Below are positions 9,874-18,978 of a stretch of DNA of 64,000 nt, in pieces. The notes under the pieces are model-generated. The model was not told the origin of the DNA. It saw only the letters and a list, made by a program, of their open reading frames with translations, and made no database searches. Location of the stretch: the NCBI RefSeq assembly GCF_005405925.1, contig NZ_BJHV01000001.1, forward strand, positions 4,588,001 to 4,652,000. The letters run 5' to 3'. The stretch comes from Streptomyces antimycoticus. GTDB lineage: Bacteria; Actinomycetota; Actinomycetes; Streptomycetales; Streptomycetaceae. Numbering within the stretch: position 1 is the first letter of the stretch; the number at the start of each line of letters is the position of its first letter. The position numbers and the translations under genes are program-made.

Positions 9874-11622
9874 GTGCGCAAGGTGCTCATCGCCAACCGT
9901 GGCGAGATCGCTGTCCGTGTTGCCCGTGCCTGCCGGGATGCCGGGATCGCGAGCGTAGCCGTCTACGCCGATCCGGACCGGGACGCATGTCATGTGCGCG
10001 CGGCCGATGAAGCCTATGCGCTGGGCGGTGACACCCCGGCGGCCAGCTATCTCGACCAGGCCAAGGTCCTGGCCGCGGCCGCCGAATCCGGCGCCGACGC
10101 CGTCCACCCCGGCTACGGATTCCTCTCCGAGAACGCCGAATTCGCCCAAGCCGTCCTCGACGCGGGCCTGACCTGGATCGGCCCCCCGCCGCACGCCATC
10201 CGCGACCTGGGCGACAAGGTCGCCGCCCGCCACATCGCCCAGCGCGCCGGCGCACCCCTGGTCGCCGGCACCCCCGACCCGGTCTCCGGCGCGGACGAGG
10301 TCGTGGCCTTCGCCGAACAGCACGGCCTGCCGATCGCCATCAAGGCCGCCTTCGGCGGCGGCGGCCGCGGCCTGAAGGTCGCCCGCACCATGGAAGAGGT
10401 CCCCGAGCTCTACGACTCCGCCGTGCGCGAGGCCGTGGCCGCCTTCGGCCGCGGGGAGTGCTTCGTCGAGCGCTACCTCGACAAGCCCCGCCATGTGGAG
10501 ACCCAGTGCCTGGCCGACACCCACGGCAACGTGGTGGTGGTCTCCACCCGTGACTGCTCCCTCCAGCGCCGCCACCAAAAGCTCGTCGAAGAGGCCCCGG
10601 CCCCGTTCCTGACCCAGGAGCAGAACGACCAGCTCTACGCCGCCTCCAAGGCCATCCTCAAGGAAGCCGGCTATGTGGGCGCCGGCACCGTCGAGTTCCT
10701 CGTGGGCAACGACGGCACCATCTCCTTCCTCGAGGTCAACACCCGTCTCCAGGTGGAGCACCCGGTCACCGAAGAGGTCACCGGCATCGACCTGGTCCGC
10801 GAGATGTTCCGCATCGCCGACGGCGAGGCCATCGGCTACGACGACCCGCCGATGCGAGGGCACTCCTTCGAGTTCCGCATCAACGGCGAGGACCCGGGCC
10901 GCAACTTCCTGCCCGCCCCCGGCACCGTGACCTCCTTCGTCCCGCCCGCCGGCCCCGGTGTCCGGCTGGACGCGGGCGTGGAGTCGGGGAGTGTCATCGG
11001 CCCGGCGTGGGACTCGCTGCTGGCCAAGCTGATCGTCACCGGCGCCACCCGCACCCAGGCCCTCCAGCGCGCCGCCCGCGCCCTGGCCGAGTTCCAGGTC
11101 GAGGGCATGGCCACCGCGATCCCGTTCCACCAGGCCGTGGTGGTGGACCCGGCGTTCACCAGCGAGCCGTTCACGATCCACACCCGCTGGATCGAGACCG
11201 AGTTCAACAACACCATCGCCCCCTTCGCCCCCGTCAGCCCCGACGAGGACGAGGAGCCCACCGCCCGCGAGACCGTCGTGGTCGAGGTCGGCGGCAAGCG
11301 GCTGGAGGTCTCGCTGCCCGCCTCCCTGGGCGTGGCCACCGCCCCGGCGGGCGGCTCGAAGAAGCCGAAGCGCAAGGCGGTCAAGAAGTCCGGCTCCGCC
11401 GCCTCCGGCGACGCCCTGGCCTCCCCGATGCAGGGCACCATCGTCAAGGTCGCCGTGGGCGAGGGCGACACCGTGGCCGAGGGCGACCTCATCGTCGTCC
11501 TGGAGGCCATGAAGATGGAACAGCCCCTCAACGCCCACCGCGCGGGCACCGTCAAGGGCCTGACCGCCGAGGTCGGCGCGTCCATCACCTCGGGCGCGGT
11601 CATCTGCGAGATCAAGGACTGA
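9874..11622 (+). CDS. accA2: Acyl-CoA carboxylase alpha subunit (biotin carboxylase + biotin carrier)
   Basis: A 582-residue protein. The N-terminal biotin carboxylase domain ([15 protein letters not shown]) holds the ATP-grasp glycine loop ([13 protein letters not shown]) and the catalytic [14 protein letters not shown] segment. A short Lys-rich linker (about 490-510) leads to the biotinyl domain with EAMKMEQ, whose lysine at about 547 is the biotin site. It supplies carboxybiotin to PccB and possibly other beta subunits. GTG start at 9874 behind a strong AAGGAGG. The 345 bp upstream hold no gene that I can support. Confidence 0.93.
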   Translation: MRKVLIANRGEIAVRVARACRDAGIASVAVYADPDRDACHVRAADEAYALGGDTPAASYLDQAKVLAAAAESGADAVHPGYGFLSENAEFAQAVLDAGLTWIGPPPHAIRDLGDKVAARHIAQRAGAPLVAGTPDPVSGADEVVAFAEQHGLPIAIKAAFGGGGRGLKVARTMEEVPELYDSAVREAVAAFGRGECFVERYLDKPRHVETQCLADTHGNVVVVSTRDCSLQRRHQKLVEEAPAPFLTQEQNDQLYAASKAILKEAGYVGAGTVEFLVGNDGTISFLEVNTRLQVEHPVTEEVTGIDLVREMFRIADGEAIGYDDPPMRGHSFEFRINGEDPGRNFLPAPGTVTSFVPPAGPGVRLDAGVESGSVIGPAWDSLLAKLIVTGATRTQALQRAARALAEFQVEGMATAIPFHQAVVVDPAFTSEPFTIHTRWIETEFNNTIAPFAPVSPDEDEEPTARETVVVEVGGKRLEVSLPASLGVATAPAGGSKKPKRKAVKKSGSAASGDALASPMQGTIVKVAVGEGDTVAEGDLIVVLEAMKMEQPLNAHRAGTVKGLTAEVGASITSGAVICEIKD

Positions 11623-11678
11623 CGCGCAGACCAGGGACTGAGGCGGGAATCAAGGACCGACCCGCCCCTCCGCACATG

Positions 11679-11720
11679 ACGGCGGGCCCCGACCGGAATC
11701 CTCCGGCCGGGGCCCGCCGT
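11679..11720. terminator. Bidirectional hairpin between accA2 and the esterase gene
   Basis: Perfect 13-bp arms (ACGGCGGGCCCCG / CGGGGCCCGCCGT) at 11679-11691 and 11708-11720, between convergent genes. Confidence 0.8.
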
Positions 11721-11737
11721 CGTCGTACCCGGTCCGC

Positions 11738-12916
11738 TCAGCGGCCGTGCACCACGTCCTGGGGGAAGGTGAGCTGGCCGTTCATCCACCGCAGGGCCGT
11801 GGGCAGCTCGCGGCGCCAGGTGCGGAAGTTGTGGCTGCCCCGGTCCAGGATGATCGACTGCGCGCTCATCGGCGGCCGGACGGCGGCCAGGAAGGCGCGG
11901 GTGGCGGTGTAGTTGGGCTCGCCCCGGCGGCTGGAGGACACCAGCACCGACACCTGCGGTTGGGGCAGCCGGCGCAGCCGCCACAGCAGATCGTGCTCCC
12001 GCTTGCCGCGCTCGCCCTCCGGGCCCGGGCCGAAGAGGTCCCCGGTGGTGGGGTCGTTGACCACGCGATAGTCGGGCGACAGGGCCGCGGCCGCGCTGTA
12101 GACGCGGGGATGACGCAGGATCAGCTCAAGGGCGCAGGTGCCGCCCGAGGAGTAGCCCAGCACGCCCCAGGCGCTGGGGTCATGGCCGATCCGGTAGTGC
12201 CCCCGCAGCGCCTCGGGCAGGTCCTGGGCGAAGTAGGTCTCGGCCTGGGGGCCGCCGGGGACGTCCACGCATTCGGTGTCGCGGGGCGGGGCGATGGTGG
12301 GCCGCACCATCACGATGACCGCCGGCTGCATCGCCCCGGTGCGGATCAGCCCGCCCGCGGTCTGGGGCAGCCGCAGATGCTGGGCCAGCAGGAAGGATCC
12401 GCCCGGATAGCCGCTGATCGCCACGATCACCGGGAAGCGCTGCCGGGCGTACTGGCGCTGGAAGTACTGCGGCGGCAGATACACATACGCCGGGTTGGCC
12501 ACCTGGCTGCGGCGGCCCAGGATCCGCACCGACTCGACCTTGCCCGCCTTGTCGGGGGGCCCGCTCGGCAGCCCGTGCACCGTGTCCAGCCCCTGCGGCG
12601 GGGCGGGCCGCACCAGCCCGCCCGACGCCCCGGCCGGCCCCGCGGCGCCGCCCTGCACAGGGGACAGGGCCGCCGGAGCCGCTTCGTCCTCGCCCAGCAG
12701 TTCGTCCCAGGACCCGTAGAACTGGAAGGTGGTGTTCACCGCGAGGGCCAGCGCGGCCACGATCGCGCACTGGGTCACGGCGAGGGCGGCCAGCCGGCCC
12801 AGCCAGGCCCGTACGCCCCGGCCCGCGAAGCGCGGCCACAGCCAGAGGGTCAGCCCCGCGCACCCCACGGCGAGGGCGATCATCACATACTCGAGTGAGC
12901 GACTGGTCAGTCCCAT
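11738..12916 (-). CDS. Membrane-anchored alpha/beta-hydrolase (esterase D / antigen-85-like fold)
   Basis: The start chosen is ATG at 12916 (MGLTSRSLEY) with GGAAG upstream. Two hydrophobic helices near residues 8-27 and 40-62 anchor it. A Pro/Ala-rich linker leads to a hydrolase domain. The nucleophile elbow is GYSSGGT, and a C-terminal GSHNFRTW gives the likely catalytic histidine. The fold and motif order match the putative esterase/mycolyltransferase-like family found in many actinobacteria, and the substrate is unknown. It is divergent from a TetR gene across 147 bp, so it is a likely target of that regulator. Confidence 0.8.
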   Translation of the reverse strand: MGLTSRSLEYVMIALAVGCAGLTLWLWPRFAGRGVRAWLGRLAALAVTQCAIVAALALAVNTTFQFYGSWDELLGEDEAAPAALSPVQGGAAGPAGASGGLVRPAPPQGLDTVHGLPSGPPDKAGKVESVRILGRRSQVANPAYVYLPPQYFQRQYARQRFPVIVAISGYPGGSFLLAQHLRLPQTAGGLIRTGAMQPAVIVMVRPTIAPPRDTECVDVPGGPQAETYFAQDLPEALRGHYRIGHDPSAWGVLGYSSGGTCALELILRHPRVYSAAAALSPDYRVVNDPTTGDLFGPGPEGERGKREHDLLWRLRRLPQPQVSVLVSSSRRGEPNYTATRAFLAAVRPPMSAQSIILDRGSHNFRTWRRELPTALRWMNGQLTFPQDVVHGR

Positions 12917-13063
12917 CGTTCTTCCACTTCGGCGCACCGCAACGCACGATGCCGTCGCCCCGTTTGATGCCGTTCGCGGTATCCGCGTCGCCTGGCCAGG
13001 GCGTGCCTCCGGTCACGAAATGGCATGCTTGACTCACGGGCAGCCACGGCAGGGAGGACCGCG

Positions 13064-13657
13064 ATGGCGATCGAGACAGCCACGGCGCAGATGCCACCGC
13101 GCCCCATGCGCGCCGACGCGCGCCGCAACTACGAGCGGCTGCTGGCCGAGGCGCGCACGGCCTTCACCCGGCACGGTACCGATGCCTCGCTGGAGGACAT
13201 CGCACGCCGCGCGGGCGTCGGCATCGGCACGCTCTACCGCCACTTCCCCAACCGCACCGCGCTGATGGGCGCGGTCTTCCAGGGCGAGATATGCGCCCTG
13301 CTGGAGCGGTCGCGGGAGCTGGCCAAGGAGCCGCGGCCGTGTCAGGCGCTGATCGACTGGCTGCGCGCCATCGTCGACCACGCCAGCACCTACCGAGGGC
13401 TCTCCCGGGCCCTGATGGCGTGCTCGGGAGACGAGACCTCGGCGCTGTCCCGCGGCTGCGGTCTGCCGCTGCGCGAGGCGGGCAGCGAACTGCTCGCCCG
13501 CGCACAGCAGAGCGGTGCCGTACGGTCCGATGTGGTCATCGCCGATCTGATGCAGCTCACCAACGCGATCGCGCTGGCCGTGGAGCAGTCGCCGGACGAC
13601 CCGGAGTTGGCCGACCGGCTGCTGGCGCTGGCCTTCACCGGTCTCAAGGCCCGCTGA
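13064..13657 (+). CDS. TetR-family regulator
   Basis: A 197-residue repressor-type protein. The helix-turn-helix is clear (LEDIARRAGVGIGTLYRHFPNRTALM, read in two parts). The ligand domain is unassigned. ATG at 13064 follows GGGAGGACCGCG. It is transcribed away from the esterase gene and may control it or itself from the shared 147-bp gap, but I did not find a clear operator there. Confidence 0.88.
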   Translation: MAIETATAQMPPRPMRADARRNYERLLAEARTAFTRHGTDASLEDIARRAGVGIGTLYRHFPNRTALMGAVFQGEICALLERSRELAKEPRPCQALIDWLRAIVDHASTYRGLSRALMACSGDETSALSRGCGLPLREAGSELLARAQQSGAVRSDVVIADLMQLTNAIALAVEQSPDDPELADRLLALAFTGLKAR

Positions 13658-13677
13658 CACCGGCCGACGCCCCCTCG

Positions 13678-14694
13678 CTAGCGACGGCGCGGCGCCAGAT
13701 CCGCCACCCGCCCCGGCTGCTCCGCCAGCGGCACCGCGCTGCGCAACTGCGCGGAGCCGGGGCCGCCCGGCGGATGCGGGTGGTTACGGCGCGGCCCCGG
13801 CAGCGGCAGGCCCTCCTCGCCGCCGCCACGGCCCTGGGACGCGCCCAGCCGCCCCGACTGCCGGCCCGCCGAACCGCCGCCCTCACCGCCCCCGGCCGGG
13901 CCGGACCCCGCGCCCGGCCCGGCCACGGCGATCTGAACCCCCTGGTCCGCGAGGGCCTGGAGCTCGGTCAGGGCACGGTCGTCATGGGCGGGTGGCTCAT
14001 CGGTCACCAGCCGCGTGATCACATCGGTGGGCACCGTCTGGAACATGGTGTCGGTGCCCAGCTTCGTATGGTCGGCGAGCACGACCACCTCCGCCGCCGC
14101 CTGGACCAGCGCCCGGTCGACGCTGGCCGAAAGCATGTTGGAGGTGGACAGGCCGCGCTCGGCGGTCAGCCCGCTGCCGGACAGGAAGGCGCGCGAGACC
14201 CGCAGCCCCTGCAGGGACTGCTCGGCGCCGCTGCCGACCAGGGCGTAGTTGGAGCCGCGCAGGGTGCCGCCGGTCATCACGACCTCGACCCGGTTGGCAT
14301 GCGCCAACGCCTGTGCGACCAGCAGGGAATTGGTGACCACGGTCAGCCCCGGAACCCGCGCGAGCCGGCGGGCCAGCTCCTGCGTGGTGGTTCCGGCGCC
14401 GACGACCACGGCCTCGCCCTCGTCGACGAGACCGGCCGCGAGATCGGCGATGGCCGTCTTCTCCGCGGTCGCTAGATGGGATTTCTGCGGGAAGCCGGAC
14501 TCCCTGGTGAATCCGCCCGGCAGCACCGCACCGCCGTGCCGGCGGTCGAGCAGTCCTTCTGCCTCCAGCGCCCGCACATCACGCCGTACGGTCACTTCGG
14601 AGGTCTGGACGACGCGGGCGAGCTCCCGGAGCGACACCGCTCCGTTCGCGCGCACCATTTCAAGGATCAATTGGCGACGTTCTGCAGCGAACAC
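13678..14694 (-). CDS. DeoR/GlpR-family transcriptional regulator
   Basis: The N-terminal winged helix (LRELARVVQTSEVTVRRDVRALEAEGLL region) is typical of DeoR, followed by the sugar-phosphate sensing domain with DEGEAVVVGAGTTTQELA and the SNxYAL loop. The last 80 residues are a low-complexity Gly/Pro/Arg tail beyond the usual ~255-residue family length. GTG start at 14694 has no ribosome site and a GTTACT element about ten bases upstream, so it may be leaderless. As a sugar-phosphate sensor next to pnp/deoC it is the best local candidate to bind the shared nucleoside operator (inference). Confidence 0.85.
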   Translation of the reverse strand: MFAAERRQLILEMVRANGAVSLRELARVVQTSEVTVRRDVRALEAEGLLDRRHGGAVLPGGFTRESGFPQKSHLATAEKTAIADLAAGLVDEGEAVVVGAGTTTQELARRLARVPGLTVVTNSLLVAQALAHANRVEVVMTGGTLRGSNYALVGSGAEQSLQGLRVSRAFLSGSGLTAERGLSTSNMLSASVDRALVQAAAEVVVLADHTKLGTDTMFQTVPTDVITRLVTDEPPAHDDRALTELQALADQGVQIAVAGPGAGSGPAGGGEGGGSAGRQSGRLGASQGRGGGEEGLPLPGPRRNHPHPPGGPGSAQLRSAVPLAEQPGRVADLAPRRR

Positions 14695-14795
14695 GAAACT
14701 GACAGTAACGCCAACGACCGTCTGTTTTCAGCAGCTTGCACCAATTAGCAGAAGTTGGACATCTCTGAAGGCGTGAAGTGCTATAAGGACCGGAT

Positions 14796-16244
14796 CTACG
14801 ACTCTTCCTGAGTCTTCCGGGTATGCAACTGCCGCGCCACCTCGGCGATCGAACCGGACAGCGAGGGGTAGACCGTGAACGCCTTGGCGATCTGCTCCAC
14901 CGTCAGGTTGTTGTCGACCGCCAGCGAAATCGGGTGGATCAGCTCGCTCGCCCGCGGCGCGACCACCACACCGCCGACCACGATGCCGGTGCCCGGACGG
15001 CAGAAAATCTTGACGAAGCCGTCCCGGATGCCCTGCATCTTCGCCCGCGGATTGCGCAGCAGCGGCAGCTTCACCACCCGGGCGTCGATCTTCCCGCCGT
15101 CCACGTCCGCCTGCGAGTAGCCGACCGTGGCGATCTCGGGGTCGGTGAAGACGTTCGCGGAAACCGTCTTCAGGTTCAGCGGCGCCACCGCGTCCCCCAG
15201 GAAGTGGTACATCGCGATCCGGCCCTGCATCGCCGCCACCGACGCCAGCGCCAGCACCCCGGTGCAGTCACCGGCCGCGTAGATGCCCGGCGCGCTGGTC
15301 CGGGACACCTTGTCGGTCAGGATGTGCCCCGACTCGGCCAGCTTGACCCCGGCCTCCTCCAGGCCCATGTCCGCCGTGTTCGGGATCGAGCCGACCGCCA
15401 TCAGACAGTGGGTGCCGGAGATGACCCGCCCGTCCGAGAGCGTGACCTCCACCCGGTCCCCGACCCGCTTGGCGGCCTGCGCGCGCGAGCGGGACATCAC
15501 GTTCATCCCCCGGCGCCGGAAGACGTCCTCCAGCACCGCCGCCGCGTCCGGGTCCTCGCCCGGCAGCACCCGGTCCCGGCTGGAGACCAGCGTGACCTTC
15601 GACCCCAGCGCCTGATACGCACCCGCGAACTCCGCGCCCGTGACACCGGAGCCGACCACGATCAGCTCCTCGGGGAGCTCGTCCAGGTCGTACACCTGCG
15701 TCCAGTTCAGGATCCGCTCGCCGTCCGGCTTCGCGTCCGGGATCTCCCTCGGATGCGCACCGGTCGCCACCAGCACCGCGTCCGCCACCAGCGTCTGCTC
15801 GGTGCCGTCCACCGCCCGCACGATCACCCGCCGCGAGCCGTCCAGCGACTGCTGCGGCTCCACCCGCCCGTGCCCGCGCATGACCCGGCCGCCGGCCCGC
15901 GTGACCGACGCCGTGATGTCGTGCGACTGGGCGAGCGCGAGCCGCTTCACCCGGCGGTTGACCTTGCCGAGATCCACGCCGACCACCCGGGCCGCCTGCT
16001 CCATCGGCGGAGTGTCGTCGGCGACGATGATCCCCAGCTCCTCGTAGGAGGAATCGAAGGTCGTCATCACCTCAGCGGTGGCGATCAACGTCTTCGACGG
16101 CACGCAGTCGGTGAGCACCGACGCGCCGCCCAGACCGTCGCAATCCACGACGGTCACCTCCGAGCCGAGCTGCGCGGCGACCAGCGCCGCCTCATAGCCG
16201 CCGGGTCCGCCACCAATGATCACGATCCGAGTCACATGCTCCAT
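14796..16244 (-). CDS. lpdA: NAD(P)H-quinone dehydrogenase, LpdA-like flavoprotein
   Basis: A 482-residue two-dinucleotide-fold flavoprotein of the dihydrolipoamide dehydrogenase superfamily: FAD site GGGPGGYEAA, second Rossmann VVGSGVTGAEFA, and FAD motif IYAAGDCTG. The redox disulfide motif is incomplete. It reads GASVLTDCVPSK, with Ser at position 42 and Cys only at 47. Mycobacterium LpdA also lacks a working disulfide and reduces quinones rather than lipoamide (known), so I give that function. The start is ATG at 16244, though GTG four codons in is also possible. It is divergent from the gene at 16355. Confidence 0.88.
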   Translation of the reverse strand: MEHVTRIVIIGGGPGGYEAALVAAQLGSEVTVVDCDGLGGASVLTDCVPSKTLIATAEVMTTFDSSYEELGIIVADDTPPMEQAARVVGVDLGKVNRRVKRLALAQSHDITASVTRAGGRVMRGHGRVEPQQSLDGSRRVIVRAVDGTEQTLVADAVLVATGAHPREIPDAKPDGERILNWTQVYDLDELPEELIVVGSGVTGAEFAGAYQALGSKVTLVSSRDRVLPGEDPDAAAVLEDVFRRRGMNVMSRSRAQAAKRVGDRVEVTLSDGRVISGTHCLMAVGSIPNTADMGLEEAGVKLAESGHILTDKVSRTSAPGIYAAGDCTGVLALASVAAMQGRIAMYHFLGDAVAPLNLKTVSANVFTDPEIATVGYSQADVDGGKIDARVVKLPLLRNPRAKMQGIRDGFVKIFCRPGTGIVVGGVVVAPRASELIHPISLAVDNNLTVEQIAKAFTVYPSLSGSIAEVARQLHTRKTQEES

Positions 16245-16341
16245 TGTCCCGCACCGGTTCGACTGGCTTCAGCCCGGGGGTTTCGCGGGGGCGACTGACG
16301 TACGAACCTCCCACCCCGAGGGCCGTTCCGCCCCACTCCCG

Positions 16342-16347
16342 TACCCT
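16342..16347 (+). promoter_or_regulatory. -10 hexamer of a probable leaderless promoter
   Basis: TACCCT, seven bases, then ATG at 16355, the same geometry as at maf and the purine nucleoside phosphorylase gene. Confidence 0.5.
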
Positions 16348-16354
16348 CAGACCC

Positions 16355-16792
16355 ATGTCGCTCTACGCCGCGTACGCCGGCAACCTCGACGCGCGGCTGA
16401 TGTCCCGCCGCGCACCGCACTCCCCGCTGCGCGGAACGGGCTGGCTGAACGGCTGGCGTCTCACCTTCGGCGGAGAGCAGATGGGCTGGGAAGGCGCCCT
16501 CGCCACCATCGTGGAGGCCCCGCGCTCCCAGGTCTTCGTCGCCCTCTACGACATCGCGCCCATGGACGAGGACTCCATGGACCGCTGGGAGGGCGTCGGC
16601 CTCGACATCTACCGCCGGATGCGGATCCGCGTCCACACCCTGGACGGCGACGAACCCGCCTGGCTCTACGTCCTCAACGGCTACGAGGGCGGCCTGCCCT
16701 CCGCCCGCTACCTGGGCGAAATCGCCGACGCGGCGGAATCCGCGGGCGCGCCGCACGACTACGTGATGGAGCTGCGGAAGCGCCCCTGCTGA
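16355..16792 (+). CDS. Gamma-glutamylcyclotransferase-like protein
   Basis: A 145-residue protein beginning MSLYAAYAGNLDARLMSRRAP, the YGSL/YAAYGxNL-type entry of the gamma-glutamylcyclotransferase fold, with a typical internal EGV..DIYRR and WLYVLNGY segment. Family members release 5-oxoproline from gamma-glutamyl compounds. The substrate in this clade is not known. The start follows a TACCCT -10 by seven bases, so the transcript is probably leaderless. Confidence 0.8.
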   Translation: MSLYAAYAGNLDARLMSRRAPHSPLRGTGWLNGWRLTFGGEQMGWEGALATIVEAPRSQVFVALYDIAPMDEDSMDRWEGVGLDIYRRMRIRVHTLDGDEPAWLYVLNGYEGGLPSARYLGEIADAAESAGAPHDYVMELRKRPC

Positions 16793-16923
16793 GTCCGGGG
16801 TTTCCGGTGTTTCCGGTGAGTCCGTGCCTCCGGGCGAGCCGTGCGCCCGGGCGGCCCGGGGGCCTGGGGGTCCGGTCGGTCCGGGGGTTTATGCAACGAT
16901 CCGAATACCTCCACGGACTCCGT

Positions 16924-16953
16924 CTACGCGCGTAGGCAGTTACCGGCTACCCT
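16924..16953 (+). promoter_or_regulatory. Nucleoside operator CTACGCGCGTAG and promoter of the pnp gene
   Basis: The perfect 12-bp palindrome CTACGCGCGTAG is at 16924-16935, about where the -35 would lie. The -10 TACCCT is at 16948-16953, and GTG follows after seven bases. The same palindrome occurs at deoC and the adenosine deaminase gene, and a degenerate copy at bmpA, so it probably binds a common repressor. Confidence 0.7.
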
Positions 16954-16960
16954 CGTGCGC

Positions 16961-17785
16961 GTGAACGCATCAGTTTCTTGGGACGACATCCAGGGCGACC
17001 CCCACGCCGCCGCCGACGACGCCGCCACCCGCCTGCGCGAGCTGACCGGTGCGGAGACCCACGACGTCGCGCTGGTCCTGGGCTCCGGCTGGGTCCCCGC
17101 CACCGACGCCCTCGGCGCGCCCGAGCACGAGTTCCCCGTCACCGAGCTGCCCGGCTTCCCGCCGCCCGCCGTCGAGGGCCATGCGGGCCGGATCCGCTCG
17201 TACCGGATCAACGACAAGCGGGCGCTGGTCTTCCTCGGCCGTACGCACTACTACGAGGGCCGCGGTGTCGCCGCCGTCGCACACGGCGTACGCACCGCCG
17301 TCGCCGCCGGCTGCAAGACCATCATCCTCACCAACGGCTGCGGCGGCCTCCGCGAGGGCATGCGCCCCGGCCAGCCGGTACTGATCAGCGACCACATCAA
17401 CCTCACGGCCACCTCCCCGATCGTGGGCGCGAACTTCGTCGACCTCACCGACCTGTACTCCCCGCGGCTGCGCGCCCTGTGCCAGCAGGTCGATCCGACC
17501 CTGGAGGAGGGCGTCTACGCCCAGTTCCCCGGGCCGCACTACGAGACCCCGGCGGAGATCACCATGGTCCGCACCCTGGGCGCCGACCTGGTGGGCATGT
17601 CCACCACCCTGGAGGCCATCGCGGCGCGCGAGGCGGGCGCGGAGGTCCTGGGCATCTCCCTGGTCACCAACCTGGCGGCCGGTATGACCGGCGAACCCCT
17701 CAACCACGAGGAGGTCCTCCAGGCCGGCCGCGACTCCGCCTCCCGCATGGGCAGCCTGCTGTCGCAGGTCCTCGACCGCATCTGA
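16961..17785 (+). CDS. Purine nucleoside phosphorylase (trimeric PNP family)
   Basis: A 274-residue enzyme splitting purine nucleosides with phosphate to base and (deoxy)ribose-1-P. Signatures seen: [10 protein letters not shown] (phosphate loop), [29 protein letters not shown] and [15 protein letters not shown] with the family Glu/Met positions, all of the PNP/MTAP low-molecular-mass class. GTG start at 16961 is set by the leaderless promoter and matches VNASVSWDD. It is the first enzyme of the nucleoside route completed by the phosphomutase and deoC downstream. Confidence 0.92.
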   Translation: MNASVSWDDIQGDPHAAADDAATRLRELTGAETHDVALVLGSGWVPATDALGAPEHEFPVTELPGFPPPAVEGHAGRIRSYRINDKRALVFLGRTHYYEGRGVAAVAHGVRTAVAAGCKTIILTNGCGGLREGMRPGQPVLISDHINLTATSPIVGANFVDLTDLYSPRLRALCQQVDPTLEEGVYAQFPGPHYETPAEITMVRTLGADLVGMSTTLEAIAAREAGAEVLGISLVTNLAAGMTGEPLNHEEVLQAGRDSASRMGSLLSQVLDRI

Positions 17786-17879
17786 CCTCGCCGGCAGCGG
17801 CGTCACGGCGTGCTGCGCGGGTACTCACCCCTCAGCCAACTGAACAGAGCGTCGCGGCACCCTCTGCCGGGGCGCGGTG

Positions 17880-18795
17880 GGGTGCGTGGTGGGTGCCGGG
17901 GGCGGGGCCTCCGGTGCGGCGCCCTGGACCGCACATTTACGGCGCCGGTGCCCGGGAGCGTGAGGCGGGCCGGGGATTGGCGCCACACATATGCGAAAGC
18001 GTCCAGGACACCACCCCTCCGACCCCACCCCCTCCCGTCTCGTCGGCGGCCACCCGCCGGTGGCCCAGGGCGCCCGTCCGTTCCGCGTTCGGCCCGGGAG
18101 CTGGGTATTGGGTGGGGGTGGGTACGGCCCCGCCCTCCCGCGTCGCGGTGGCACGGACTCCGGCCCGGTTCCGGACCGCCCGGGGGTTCCGGTGCCAGGT
18201 GGAGGTGGGTACGACCCCGCCCGTCCCGTCTCAACTGAAACCGCGCCCCAGTGGGACAAGCCGCTTGTCCGCCTCCGGACCGCCCAGGAAAGGGGATGGC
18301 CCACCGTCCCGCCCCCGCCGCAGAGGCTGGAGGGGTGCTCACCCGAAGCGGGCCCGTGAGCGGATGCCAACAAGATGCCCACCCCAAAAGCCGAGAGCAC
18401 GGTCGTCCACGAGGCCAGAGGAGACGGGGCAGTATCCCCCCTCGCCCAGCCCTTCTGGCCACGCGGACACCGACGAGTGGGAGGGAGAGGCGCCGCACCC
18501 GGGCGATCCGGAACCGGACCGGGGCCTGTGCCACCGAGGCACCGGCAAGCGAGCGCGAGACGGGCCGCACCGAGCACCCTGGCGGTCCGGAACCGGGCCA
18601 GGACCGGAGGCCACCGGTGGGGAGCCGCCGACGAGACGGGAGGGGGCGGGGTCGCAGGGGTGGTGTCCTGGACGCTTACGTGTATTTGTGGCGCCAATCC
18701 CCGGGCCACTCAACGCCCCCGGCCAACGGCGCCGTAAATATACGGTCCAGGGCGCCGCCCCGGAGGCCCCGCACCCGCCACCCACCACGAACAGC
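17880..18795. repeat. Large imperfect inverted duplication in a 1.2-kb gene-free gap
   Basis: Arms of about 300 bp at 17880-18195 and 18495-18795 are inverted copies. The best-aligned part is 17907-18065 against the complement of 18609-18768, about 88% identical by eye, including shared GGATTGGCGCCACA and AAGCGTCCAGGACACCACCCC. The ~300-bp centre contains more copies of GGTTCCGGANCGCC. All frames are open because of GC content, but no start, ribosome site or family match supports a gene between pnp and the phosphomutase. Confidence 0.75.
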
Positions 18796-18818
18796 AGGCG
18801 CACCCCAGCAACCACCAC

Positions 18819-18951
18819 GCACCCGCACCCACACCCACACCCACAAGCCGCACCCGCACCCGCACCCACACCCACACCCACAAGCCGCACCCACAAGCCG
18901 CACCCGCACCCGCACCCGCACCCGCACCCGCACACAGCGGAACCCGCACCC
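18819..18951. repeat. CACCCG/CACACC microsatellite
   Basis: About 20 runs of a C-A-C-C-C-G/A hexamer interrupted by three copies of ACAAGCCG. It ends about 27 bp before the phosphomutase ATG, so it forms most of the leader. The complementary strand is G-rich with regularly spaced GGG. Confidence 0.8.
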
Positions 18952-18978
18952 ACCAAACGACCACCCCCAGGAGGCCCC

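Noticed and set aside
17803..18709. Protein genes in the inverted duplication
   Set aside because: All frames are open on both strands, with no ribosome site or family similarity; the translations are Pro/Arg/Gly low complexity.
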